Assembly: GCA_030268105.1 (NCBI GenBank)
Contig: BSDZ01000080.1
Location: forward strand, 5,209,501-5,273,500
Length of the DNA stretch: 64,000 bases
Direction of reading: 5' to 3'
Source: Volvox africanus
Taxonomy: Eukaryota; Chlorophyta; Chlorophyceae; Chlamydomonadales; Volvocaceae
Shown here: positions 25,254-36,935 of the stretch, piece by piece
How positions within the stretch are numbered: the first letter of the stretch is position 1
Layout of the letters: every line of letters begins with the position of its first letter
Translations under genes and position numbers: made by a program
Notes under the pieces: generated by a model
Database searches by the model: none
Told to the model about the DNA's origin: nothing
What the model saw: only the letters and a program-made list of their open reading frames with translations

Positions 25254-28200
25254 TCCAATACCCACGGCGCACCGTTGCAAAAACCGTGGGTAGGGTTGGT
25301 TGGGAATCTAGCCTTGGCATACCATCGCCACAACTCGCCACACCTTGTCTGTCCGCTGCGTCCACACTATTATTCCCTGCAAGAGACCCTATCCTGTGGA
25401 CCTTTCTCTGCGGCTCAGAAACCAGCACTGGAGAAGGGCGAGGTTAACCTGCCGTGCGCCAAGATGGCTGTCGGCAAAACATGTCATGAGGGGGAAAAGG
25501 GCCAGCGGAAAGTCTGAGCAGATGTTGGATCTTGTACGAACCATCACACGGAAAGCACAATACTGATGGAAAGCGGCGGAGAAGCCTCAATACATCAAAT
25601 AGATGCCGATCTCAAAAACGCGCTATCGTTATCCGTTTAGCGGTTACATGCATGTGCACATTCTTGCGCTCCCCAATGTGTGCGTAGACTCAATCCTCTA
25701 CACCTAAACAGTCAACGCGGCCATAACACCGCTTCCTCTCCGTCAAGTCCCTCCTAGAGTTTGATTAATACGTATTGAGGGCCCAACAGTTGCTGTGCCC
25801 CGTACGTTGTTTAACATAACCGCCTCCTAAAATGGTCACCAGTCATTACAGAGCGGCAGCTAACAAGCCTCCCATTATTATGGCCTTGGGTTTCCTCCGC
25901 CGTTACAAAGTAATGGCATCCCCGTTCTGACGCACAGCCGCACCACCAGCGCTTCCGTGAGCAGCAGCAGCCACACAAGCGCTGAGTCCATCGCGAGCAC
26001 AGCTCTCCACCTTGTGCCGTGCAAACAAGTACTGGGCGTGAGCAATCCCTGCGCATGCCATGTATGGGACGGGTGGGTAGGTCTGTCCCGAACCCGACCG
26101 GAGAGCTGGGCGGTCCACGGAAGCTGCACCACACGGACAATCCTACACCCCGGGTTTGATCATGCAACTCTAGGGTCACATAATCGCAGCCTTAGGGATT
26201 GGCCTCATCCAGCTGATCAATGGGTATGAGGGATGTGCAGAGGGAGGGTTTGGACGCGGACCGTAGGTGGCTGGCCCCTGGGGGCTAGGAAAACGCCGAA
26301 CCACATATCCCTGGAAAGTGGCGCTTGTCCTGACTTGCAATATATGCAAATGTTCAGGAGCTGCATGTGGCGCGATGCGCACGCATGAACCGTGGGTCAC
26401 CATCTCTCAAAGCTCCATTCTGGAGCACGGCTGTGTTCTATCTGTGGCGAAGCTCTGCTTTGCCATCATGCGCCAGTACTTGTTAAGGAACTGTGCGCAT
26501 AGGTATGCGGCCACGATTAACCGATTTACCATGAGTTGGGTGGGATGCCCGTGTGAAATGTGAAAGAGGCATGCCCTTCGTTCTCCCCTGGTAAAAGGCA
26601 TGACAGGCAGCCCGCATGTGATGACAAGAGAAAGGTATAATACACAGCTCTGCATAACAGGTAGCCAATGTTTTATGGCGAATGAAACTTTTCACGAGTA
26701 CAGGTATTAATAATTGCTCGGACACTTGCACTGGCGCGAAATTAATCGAGCGAATGAAGCAAAGAAGACATCGTTGCAAACGGATAGGTCAGTGCCATCG
26801 CCCGGTTGCTATCAGTTGGTTAATAGGATCATGCTAAAATACTTTCGACATTAAGGGGTGAAGGGATGGTGACGGTTGTTCCGGACTTCCCGATCCCCGA
26901 AGGCAACGAGTCTGTAGTTGCACACACATAGGGCTCGTCAAAAAAGGTGATGTCTTAGGGATTTGCGTCGGGAGTTCATGTGAAAATGTGCTTGAAGTGG
27001 CCTTTCATGTTAGCAAGCATACCATCCTATATCCGAGGGCACTTCGCCAACAACAACGTACGAATGCAACCAGACCATGAGCCATGTATGGATGCAATCA
27101 GACTAGTACCGCAGGCGGTACGGAACACAAGACGCGCGCGAATGATATCGGGCTAAAAGCATGGAGTGAAGTTCGGGAATGATCAGACCAGTGGCAATTG
27201 AGCATGTGGGAACTAAGGTAGCAGCCTTCACGCGGTCGGAGCATGAAACTGCAGCAAGGGTGAAGCGGCAACAAGTCTAGCGAGCTGCCACAGCGCCTTG
27301 CCGTAGTACGAGCAGGTCAGAAGATCTGGATGATGGATCCTAATATGTACCACAATGGTACACGCATTTCGAGGGGACATACCTTGCATACCTGATTTAG
27401 TTAGGCTGTACGAACGAATGTAATCGACGTCAAAACCCTAGATACCACTCTTGGCGCCGGCGGGGCAAAAAGTATGAAGGCGCCTGTTGTGTGTCTGCTG
27501 AACGAGTATTACATCGTGACAAGGAGCCGCACACTGATCTTGTCATTAAAAAGGGGCACTGTATATGTGTGCAGTGGACTCTGTCCCAGAATCGAGACCC
27601 CTTGCGCAAACCCCGAAACGAAGCTAACCGCGGTTTTGGTCGAAAGGATAGCGCGGAGACCTCTATCCCTCCGCCGTGTCTCCCTGGGGTATGCACGCTA
27701 ACGTGTTCAGAGGGAGGGAGGGAGGGAGGGGTTCTTGAAGTACAGCGCGTTTGCAGAGAAGGAGTTAGGCGTGTGTGCACGCGCTCGGCCACCGGGTTAC
27801 GATCCTCTGGGAAAGTATGAAGTACTGGGAAGCACCGCTGGCCATACGTGTCCAGTTCTGATTGTATGCGAACCGACCCTCCAGATTTGAATTGCGAAGG
27901 TTAATACACGTGCTAACGAACGTGAGGTAGTTAGCTGTGTAGAAGATTGGGGCTAGAAACAAAGGGTTTGCCTCGGCCGCAGGCAGCTGAAGTCCAAACC
28001 GCGCTAGTAAAGTCGCAACAACTACATCGTAAAAACGCATGGAACGGACTCTCCCATGTTAAACTTGAATGTTTAATATGAAACCCAAAGCAACATTGTT
28101 TGCCCAATGCACTTCAATTTATTTTTTGGCTAGATAACTGTCAGCATTGCGATGTCAAGCGGCTCGACGCACGAGTTCATGATGTCATACCTGGAAAGTG

Positions 28201-28500
28201 AGTGGTCAACTATCCGATGCGCGGCTGTCGTGCGCAGTTACTTGGTGTCAAGTATGACCCGGGTACGACCAAGCGTTTCCACGGACGCGCTCTTCTGGAA
28301 CGTTTCTATTGTGTAAAGAACATTTCCTACATTCGCCAGAAAGTAATCAGAGTTATATTTATCGGAAAGCTTATGTATCTGTGGTGCTTCAAATGTATCC
28401 CGCCACAGTTCCGTGCGTTGGCAGTGGGCGGCACTCGTTGAGCTCGCGCAGTCGCGCACCATGGGCAGGATTCCGTTATAGAGCTCATAGCAGGCTTCTA
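25157..28500. other. No confident gene
   Basis: Several open frames occur on the minus strand (25903-26118, 26176-26655 with one in-frame stop, 27765-28040), but none forms a phase-consistent chain or shows a motif. A run of GGGA repeats lies at 27711-27731 and a TA microsatellite at 25201-25250. The right part may contain 5' exons or the promoter of the downstream lipase gene. Confidence 0.35.
25201..25250. repeat. (TA)n microsatellite
   Basis: Twenty-five TA dinucleotides, uninterrupted, just upstream (minus-strand sense) of the Cys-rich candidate exon. Confidence 0.9.
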
Positions 28501-28814
28501 TGCCGGGTGCTGGCACCCCCGGAAGCACCCGGCAGGCGACCGCGCAGCGCGTCAGTGGATGTATCGCAATCCCAGTCCCAAACCGGGGCCTCTGGTGACT
28601 TCTGGTCCAGCACGACCGCATTTGCCTCGCAACTGCTGAGTCATTTCCGAGTCCCGGCGTTTCCTGCGGCTTCAGCAGACGCGGTGCGACCAAGCCCACG
28701 CAATGCTGACATAGGATATTGCGCGACCCAGACACATCAAAAGTCCTGGACGCGTTAAGTTTCAAATATCAAACATAATTGATTTGCTGAGTTTCCGGAT
28801 GTTACCTGGCTCAG

Positions 28815-31800
28815 GTGCTTCGCGAGGCCTCCACGAAGGAGCGGGAGCTGCAGCGCAGCAAGGCGCCCCTGGATGTCAGCGCTTTCCTCTCACCGGTCGG
28901 GGTCTGGGAGCTAAAACGCATTCGCAAGCTGTCGGCATTGACAGTATTGACTTACTACATGCACCGTGTTACAGTAAGAGTTGAAACTGCCTCTTCGGGG
29001 GCTAAGGCCAGCGGCTGCGCCAGCGCTCGCGATCCCCTAGGTTTGCGTCGCCGATTCGCTTTCCAGCAAGCCGTTTATGCACATGTGTGTGTTTGTGTGT
29101 GTGTTTTTGAGGGCCTTGAGATACCTGCTCCTGTGCCGCGTCGGCATGTAAATTGTTGAGCTCCGGGATTCCGTGCCCTAGCTGCCTCGGCCTCGATGGA
29201 CATGGCCGCAAGAGCTGTACTCGTTGCCCCTTGTTAATCTCCTTCCGAACTATTTTTTTCCCAGCTAGGGTCTTGCCTCTTGAGCTGCCCCTGCACCCAT
29301 TTCACCTTGTGCACACAGCCTCGGCGACTGCACCGGTCCCATGGCCTGACATTGGTGACGACATCACGTTCATGCGACGTGAGATACGATGAGGTCAGCG
29401 ACGCGGTGGAGCAAGTCGCTGCTGACGGAGACGGCATGGCAGTGTCACTTCAGGAGGCAAAGGATATGTACCAGGCGCTGAAGCGGGATGGCGGGGCGGC
29501 GGTGGGCACGGGGTTAGGCACGGGTCCAGACGGCTCATCAAACATTGTCACGCTTTCTCGCGATATCCCGTTCAAAGTGGTGTCGTCGCAGCAATTGGCG
29601 GCAACGGGTGGCGGCAGCCCCGCTTGGCCGGTGCCGCTAACATTTTCGGGACCAACTTCAACAGGGGCGGGACAGAACCAATCGCCGCAGCCGCAGCAGC
29701 AGCAACAACAACAACAGTCGTCGCAGCAGCAGGCGTCCGGGGGAGGGTCTGAATCTCAGATAGCGCCAATGGTGCGGTCACGCACATCACGCACGGCAGC
29801 GGAGGTGGTGGCGGCAAAGTTGGCGGAGGCGGCACAGGCGGCGACAGCGGCAGCGACTAGCCCGCTGGCTTCGGCTGCGGAAAGCCTTTACGCCGGCCTG
29901 GCGTCGCTTCCGATTGGAAGCGCTCTCGTGGGCGCTAACAACCGAGCTGGCAATGCGCTGGTGTCGCTGCCGCTGCCATCCGTGGGATCCGGGGCTTCAG
30001 GGACCCCTGCTGCGTCATTGTCATCGATCGACAGCACTGCGGTAGCTCCCGCTGCCGCCGACAGCGCCGCCGCTCCTCAAGGTAACGCAGGCCGGAGGGC
30101 GACAGCAGCGTCCATCACAGCGCTGGTTGCTGACCAGTTTGCTCGTCAACAGAGCCTAATGGGAATGGCTGGTTTCGGTGCTGGGCGCGGCAACGCAGGC
30201 GGCATGGTGCCGGGCGGTGCGGGCGGTGTGTCCTCGCCGCCGTCTCCGGCCATCACTGCCGCCGGAGGTGCGGCGACGACGGCGTCTGGGGCATCAGGTA
30301 CCGGCGCTGCCGCCACCTTATCTTCGTCCTCATCGTCGGTTTCCTCATTGACATTCTCCTCAAGCTCCCAGTTATCGTGTCCATCCGAGTGGTTTGTAGT
30401 GGACGACGTGACGAACCAAACCCGCATCTTCGTGATCCAGGGCTCAGACACGCTAGATCACTGGAAGCTCAACCTAACATTCGATCCAGTGCCGTTCGAA
30501 GATCCGGCGCTGGGCATTAAGGTGAGTGGCGGCTAAAAACGAACCGCTAATGAAGTGTGCGGGGTCAGGTGCTACTGTTTATATGGAAACGGGAGGGGGG
30601 CCCCGCCGTTGCGTTGTACATCCACATACACGTGTAGGTGGCATAAAAAGTATCTGGATTCACCCCCGGCTCCTGGTGTCGGAAACCCTTTCCCGCCGTG
30701 AATCCGTGAATCGCCCACAGGTTCATCGGGGCGTGTACGAGGCCGCATGTGTTCTGTACGAACGATTCCTGCCTATGGTGTACGAGCACCTTCAGTCATC
30801 GTCTTCGCCTATGTTCACCTTCACGGTGCGGTGGGGCCGCTGAAGTGCCGGTGGTCGTTTTGCCAGGGATGTAGGGACCCACGCGATGACCTCACATCGT
30901 CTCTGCATGGGAAGAATATGTGGATCGCTGCCGTCGACGCGTTCCCGTACATCCTTTTTCAACGCGTCGCCTCTCATGGGCGCACGAGTGCCTAATGCAG
31001 GAGCTCTAACCACCATCTCCGAACTAAGCCTCCCTCCAGGAGGAGTATGTAGCCCTGTTTTGGGAAGGATAGGGCGCTTCCTTAAACAATATTATGCTAT
31101 TTCGTCAAAATTTTCTTCACATTCCGCAACATAATGCTGCTGTCCTTCCGCAGCTGACCGCTTTGTCACTGCAAAGGCAATGGCAATGTAAACGCAGCGT
31201 GTGATTTCGCCTCCCAGTCCCGTATATGGGAGTTTCGTACGTATCTTGACGCACAACCCTTGCGAACCCGCTCTTGTCCCATACACTACACCGCCCCGCA
31301 CCGCCTGACCTCCATCCTGTCTGTTAGGGACACTCCATCGGCGGCAGCATGGCCACTCTTTTGATGCTCATGTACCGGTACCGAGGAGTGCTGCCGCCCC
31401 ACACCATCGCCACCGTCTACACCTTTGGCTCACCGGCCGTCTTCTGCCAGTCGCACTCCCACAACCACACCCCACCGTCATCCCCCCCGAGCTCCTCCAC
31501 GTCGAACTCCTGGGTTTCGCCGTCCTTGTGGTCCGTGAGCTCGGCGAGCAGCGCCAGCAGTATCAGCAGCGTCGAGGTATAATGGGCGGAATGAAAGGAG
31601 CTGTGGTTCTTGGGATTTCGTGGATGGGATTTGGCCTCCGAACTTGGAAGGAGGGGCAGGGATACGTTGCTGCTTGATACCGGACTACTGTTTGGCGGTG
31701 GGGCCGATGCTGCTGGTGCGGTTTATGTCTTTATTTGCTCTTGTAAAGGAAAGCGGCAGAGGCGGAGTGGAAGGGAAGAAAAAAATGTGCCATGTAGGCA

Positions 31801-33437
31801 GAGAATCCGGAGAATAGTTGCTTCCAGCCAGACCTTGAAGTCGCTTCATCAGTTTTCGGCTCTCCGCTCTCCACTCTCCATTCCCATGCGCCGTTGACCC
31901 CTTCCAGCGCGTCAGTTATCACTTTCTACTTTCCCTTTCTCATTAATATGCCCTCGCGATGCGATTTGCTGCGAGGCTTCCCAATCCTGTCCTAAGCAGA
32001 AGACATGTATACTTGACCTTTTTCCTTCACCGGAAAACTCACCGGATTTCCGCCGCCACGTGATGACCGCCATCCCAGATCTCTTAATTTGTGCTTCAGT
32101 GTATCAGGACCCGGTCGTGTGTATTCGCCGGCCCTCCTCAGGATCCACCCGTCGGCGTCACGCTCTCGGCAACCTCCGCCTCAAGCCCTGGCGCCGAGTT
32201 GACGCCCAAGGGGTCCCCCGGCTGCGCCTGCGGTGCGGATCGGCTGCTAGCGCGTCTTGAGCTGCCCTCTAACATCGTCCGCAATATCATCATGACGCGC
32301 GACATCGTGCCCCGTGCATTCGCGTGCGACTACAGCCCGGTGGCGGATATTCTGAAGAACTGGGGCACGTCGTTCAAGGAGCACTGCTGCCTCAACAGGT
32401 ATGCGTGTGTGCGTGCGGAAGCTTTTTAGTACCAGATTGGGAAGGTGCATTTTATACATGTAGCGCGCGGCGCCCATAACACTGTAGAATGCGAAGACTT
32501 TGGCTTCCGTCCTCTTGATCGCTTGTGAATTTGTATCTATATCTTCATTTCTGTAACTTTTGGGTGTGAGCGTATTGTTATGCTTATGCTTATGCTTGTG
32601 CCTTTGCATGTGTGTATACACGTGCGCGTTTTTCCATTGAGGCATAACGGCAGATAGGCTTACCTGCGCAGGGCCTGGCCTGGGCTCCTCCCGCTGCCTG
32701 CCCGGACTATCCTTCCCTGACAGCATCGGACCAAGTTACCTCCAGCCTCCTTGGTTCCCTCTTCGTTAGTTGGGTCTGCCCGCTTTTCACACGTGTCTTT
32801 GTGCCTCTCCACCAAACGGGCGGACCCCAAACTATTGGTTTGCTGTAGGCACGGCCGCAAGCACCTGTACTACTTCGTTGGGCGAATGTGCATCCTTCAG
32901 CCCGACTCCTGGCACACCTTCATGGCGAACGAAGCCGATCATCCCATGCTACCGCCTGGGCCCGAGCTGTTCACGATCATAGACCGAGACCCACAGCAGG
33001 CGCCGCTGGCGGATACGGCGGCTTTGGAGGCGCTGCCGCCGCAACAACCAGCAGCGGCGCAGCCCGCCGCTCGCAGTGTAACTGAGGCTGTCTGGGAGCT
33101 GATGGACTGTCCGCATCCTTTGGAAACCCTAGCCGACCCTGGAGCGTATATGGCCACTGGCAGCATCTCACGCTACCACAATCCGGAGAACTACACCAAG
33201 GCCCTCGCTCGCATCACCCATCTGAAGAGACAGGCGGAGCGGCGGCTTGATCGGGGACCACCGCCGTCACCACGGCCGCAGGCGCCTGCGGCCGAAGTGG
33301 CGCTGCCCGCCGTCGCGACAACAAGAGAGGTGGCGTCGTCAATGACCCTTCCGTGGGACAGCAGCGATGGTCAGGACCTGGACTTACGTGTTGTGGCGCC
33401 GGCCTTGCTGAGGGCTGACGCACATGCGTGCCGCTGA
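28815..33437 (+). CDS. Class 3 lipase (alpha/beta hydrolase), 5' end unresolved
   Basis: Predicted mono/diacylglycerol-type lipase. Exons: 28815-28973, 29319-30521, 30721-30825, 31328-31576, 32142-32398, 32849-33437; all GT-AG with agreeing phases, giving at least 853 residues. The nucleophile elbow [12 protein letters not shown] opens exon 4 and is followed by the strand [11 protein letters not shown]. The acid residue is likely in [14 protein letters not shown] (exon 5), and the His in [13 protein letters not shown] (exon 6), so the Ser-Asp-His triad appears complete. [10 protein letters not shown] in the first exon is typical of this lipase family's N-terminal region. Exon 2 carries a 300-residue Gln/Ala/Ser/Gly-rich segment before the catalytic part, and the C-terminus is Pro/Ala-rich. 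Exon 28815 starts at an acceptor, so an upstream exon is expected; a coding-like plus-strand frame containing FWSSTTAFASQLLSHF near 28590-28700 is a candidate. Substrate is not predictable. Confidence 0.85.
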
Positions 33438-34045
33438 TGACAATTAGCTAAGGGGCCTGTTTTTAGTGAGTGGGAATCTGGCCGGCTGGCTTGCCCCCTT
33501 AGGGGAGAAGCCTTTATCCGGAATCTGGCCGGCTGTGTGAGTGGGGTCCACTTCCTCGCATGTGCGGTGAGGTTCGGGGTTGCGGGCTCGATCGATCTTG
33601 GCGGGATAAAGAAGAGCAGAATTCAATCCTCCGATGTACTTTTGGACTTACGTGGTCTGCGCTGTGCAGCTGGGGCTGTGGAGGATGGGGATTAGCGCTG
33701 CAGCCTTCGCACGCTACCGCCCTTGAGGTGTGTTTTAGAGGGGAAAGCTGCGTGAAAGGGGAGGGTGGTCGCAACGTCAGGAAGAGTGGTTCTATTATCC
33801 GTGCGTTTGTGTCGTTAACGGTATCATTGGTAGTCGACAAGTCCTTGCTTTTCTGCTTGTTTGTTGTTCATTCTCTCCTTTGCGGTAGGATGACTTTTGT
33901 GGCCATGGAGTCCTGTTCCTGTGGTATTGGCAGAATTGGCTATGGTGTACTTTTTACCTTCCACGTATGCACCAAGGGGAAGCAACGGGGGTCCGGCTGC
34001 CTTGGGGACCTCAGCCCAGACCTCGGCCCTCACCTCAGCCCCTTT
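33438..34045. other. Probable lipase 3' region
   Basis: Follows the lipase stop. A plus-strand open frame of 371 codons (33560-34675) crosses it, but it overlaps better-supported minus-strand exons and has no splice or motif support. TGTAA at 34671 could be the lipase polyadenylation signal, which would imply a long 3' untranslated region. Confidence 0.35.
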
Positions 34046-34550
34046 TTAGGGATCAAAGGCCAGCTTTGGGGTCACCGGAGGGGGGTGCATTTGAGGGGGC
34101 GCTTCAGGCATGGTGCCCAGCAATTTATCGGCGTCAGGGGCGCGGCCATACGAAATGCGTTTTTGGCGTACTTCGTTTGGATTTTTCACATTTTGCAAAT
34201 AGGCCACGAATCTCTCATTTTGTGGCATCATCAACCCCGTCGGGCCAGCATATGTCACTTGTCGACTACGAATTGTATATGTATGTACAAATTTGGATGG
34301 TGCGCTCAGCCCGTCTGGCCAGGTTTGATGCCGTCTTTTGCGCCGTTTCCGCCATTTCCTGCGGCACCTGAGGCGATCTGGATGAGCAGCTGGGTAGCCA
34401 GGTTGGGGATCGATTGCTTCCGAACTGGCGGCACTCGTCTGACGCGAGTTTCGCCATCAATGCTCTATTTTACCCGACATTGTGCTTCTTCCCATGCCAT
34501 CCCCTCATCGGACGGGCTGGGCGTTTTCCATTGTCCGTACGGGACATACA
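34046..34550 (-). CDS. 3' exons of an unrecognised gene
   Basis: A strong acceptor (CTGTCTCGCTCTCTAG, 34551) opens exon 34474-34550, which reads VYVPYGQWKTPSPSDEG and ends at a GTAAAA donor. A second exon begins after CTACCCAG near 34390 in matching phase with LLIQIAS. It either runs to a stop after KDGIKPGQTG or splices at a GTGCCG donor (phase 1) to a last exon ending at 34046, containing MMPQNERFVAYLQNVKNP and a Pro-rich tail. Both versions keep the frame. No family is recognised, and the upstream exons (beyond 34.6 kb) were not resolved. Confidence 0.38.
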
Positions 34551-36935
34551 CTAGAGAGCGAGACAGGAAGGGGTCGTCAGGAGGTGTTCGGGACGAGAAT
34601 GGGCTTCATGCAATGGGCGTGAGGCGGCTTTCCTGTCTCTCCTCCCAATCGGTCGCTTCCGCGCGTGGCTTGTAAGACGTATAGAGCGGTTTAGCACGGG
34701 TGAGAAGCCGAGCGTCAATAAGATGGGCTGTTTGACGCAGAGGTGTGGAAGCGGCGGCCCGAGTTGGGGTGTTGAAGAATGTGTTTGCGGTGTGTTAAGG
34801 ATGGTAGTTGTATAACGTACACGAATATGTACGTCTGTATGATGTATGTATGCGCATGGAAGAGAGCGAGAGAGAGAGAGGGAGAGGGAGAAGGAAACAA
34901 CACTGTAATTCATAGGTCTCGCTGTGTGTTCAAGCGGAATTGCAAGGTCAGAGGCGGAAGGAGCCAAATCTACGTCTGTTTGCTGCTCCGTGGTTGCATG
35001 CTGATACGGGCGGGAAAAAGCCGGCGCTTGTGTCTGTCCTTTCACCGGCACCGGCCTCTTCCCTATTTACGAATCCAGGTTTGGGGATGGGCAACGAGGA
35101 GGTAGCAATGGAGGTATTATGTCCAATGAATTGTAGACGGCGGTAGGTGTGGTGGGTAAGGAAGCGTCATCGTTTATCTTTTCGATGTGCCGGCACGAGG
35201 TAGGCGAGTTTACTGTAGGGCGCGCTTTGGCAGGTTTGAATACGGCTCGATCAGGTGCTTCACGAAAGGGGCCGTGTGGCCAAACGGCCGTTTCGTGATT
35301 TTGGAGTGCTGTGGCGATGGGATGGTGGTGGTGGCGGAAGCAGCAGAGGTCGTAATTTTATTGCAGCTTCCCCTCCCGCGGTTTTGGTCGTTCTGAATTT
35401 GGGCAGCATGTGCAGGGTTTGAGGAGGCCCGTATGTATAGTGAGAGGGTCACGTCCTGTGGCAGCCGGGGGCTTAACAGTCGCGCGTGTGAAGGTGTGTG
35501 ACTCAGGCAGCCGTGGACGGTCGATGTCTTTGCGGTGCCTGGGGCGCACTTTGACCAGGCACCGACGAGTGAGCCAGGAGAGAGACGGGGACCGGTAAAG
35601 GACGTTTTTGACGGGATTGACGGGATCGGCAACCTTACTCGGGCGATGGTGAGTGTGCGCTGCCGTGCATCCATCCTTCCTTTCGCTGAGGGCAGCATGA
35701 GTAGCACATTTTGGAGGACAGGCGCGCCCTCATGATTTCTGGGCAGAGACGTGAGGAAGGCACGCGTGCCACATTACCTGTTATTTTCTTCGAGGGGCTA
35801 TTAATCGCGTACCGCCTATGTGTATGATGGCCGTACCATTCGCTCGTTGCGGAACAGCGCCCACCTTCAGGAGCGACCCCGTTGCTACCAAATTTTTGCG
35901 GCGGTTGCTGACGATCTAGAGAAGGTTTTGCACGCAGGCGGTATGTGTGACGATTCGGCAAGCAGTACCCATCCAAGCAGTCTGATGCGTATCTTTCCCT
36001 TAACCCAACCAGCAGCTCGCCAGTTGGGCAAGATGCGTTAATGTGGTGGGCGACTCTGGCGTATTTTGCTTTGCCGCCAAATCCTGGTGTCGGCGGATTG
36101 CTGTGAACCGGAGAAGCGGTATAGCTTAAATAGGCTTCATTACAGTATTCCCTTGATAAGACTAAGTATGGTAGGTTAAGCGCATAGAGGCTCTCTTCCG
36201 GCGGATAGGTCCGTAATGCGTTACCGCCATGCCTGATTGGGCTTGTACGGAAATTAGTACGGACGAGGTTTGGGTTATGGCACATGGACTATAGCTACAA
36301 GCCACGTGCACGCTCGGTCTTCTCGAAACGGTATGCGGTGGCATAGCCTCTTTCTTATCACGTCTGCATGACATCACATTCTCTGATTCAAGTCCTGAAA
36401 CAATTCCTGTGTTTGTGTTGTTCATGTTGCTCTGTCGATGTCGCCATTTACTAATGCATTTTTTGTTTGGTCGTGTCATGTCGTACCAGTATCGTGGCAG
36501 GTCCAGGTCTTGTGTTTTCCTAAAAGCACGCCGCACGTCGGATTTGTCCATTGTACGCCAGTGGCATCGTTTGACCTCGCAGCAGTATGATGCGTGGATG
36601 ACGGTGTGTCGGTCTTTAAAAACCTGTACCGCGGTTGTAACTGAAATTGTTACTTCCTGCAAAGAAAACGTCTGTTGCCATGATGATCCTGGTTAACACG
36701 TACTCACAATATAGAGGCTCGCAACGCCAAAATGAAAAATCTGCCCACTGTACAAGAAAAAATCCAATTTACAAACCCACAACCATCGCATATCACAACG
36801 TTTTAGATTGTACATGCATGGTTTGGGGGCCGTACAAGGAAAGTACGCCGCTCAGTACGTATGGCACGATATGGTACAATATGGTACGACATCAACCAAC
36901 ATATGGGTCAACGGAGGGACGGCCAAAAGACCGTT
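34551..36935. other. No confident gene
   Basis: Contains a GA-rich tract near 34865-34890 and long minus-strand open frames (35635-36285, 36162-36662) whose composition looks random and which lack splice context. Left part may hold upstream exons of the unknown minus-strand gene. Confidence 0.35.
36769..36773 (-). terminator. TGTAA polyadenylation signal of the sigma-factor gene
   Basis: TGTAA on the minus strand, 163 bases past the sigma-factor stop codon. TGTAA is the usual poly(A) signal in chlorophycean algae. Confidence 0.45.

Noticed and set aside
26176..26655. Minus-strand frame interrupted by one TGA
   Set aside because: Could be read as a broken gene, but no family similarity or flanking exons; a chance frame is as likely.
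28238..28765. Minus-strand open frame of 175 codons
   Set aside because: The plus strand here reads as a plausible 5' lipase exon (FWSSTTAFASQLLSHF). The minus frame has no phase-matched neighbours, so no gene was called.
34038..34046. Single TTTTAGGG-like octamer
   Set aside because: An isolated copy of the algal telomere unit; no array, so no telomeric or interstitial telomere tract.
33560..34675. 371-codon plus-strand open frame after the lipase
   Set aside because: No motif, odd composition, and it overlaps minus-strand exons with good splice signals. More likely 3' untranslated sequence.
35635..36662. Two long minus-strand open frames
   Set aside because: Composition is random-like, with no splice-site context and no motif.
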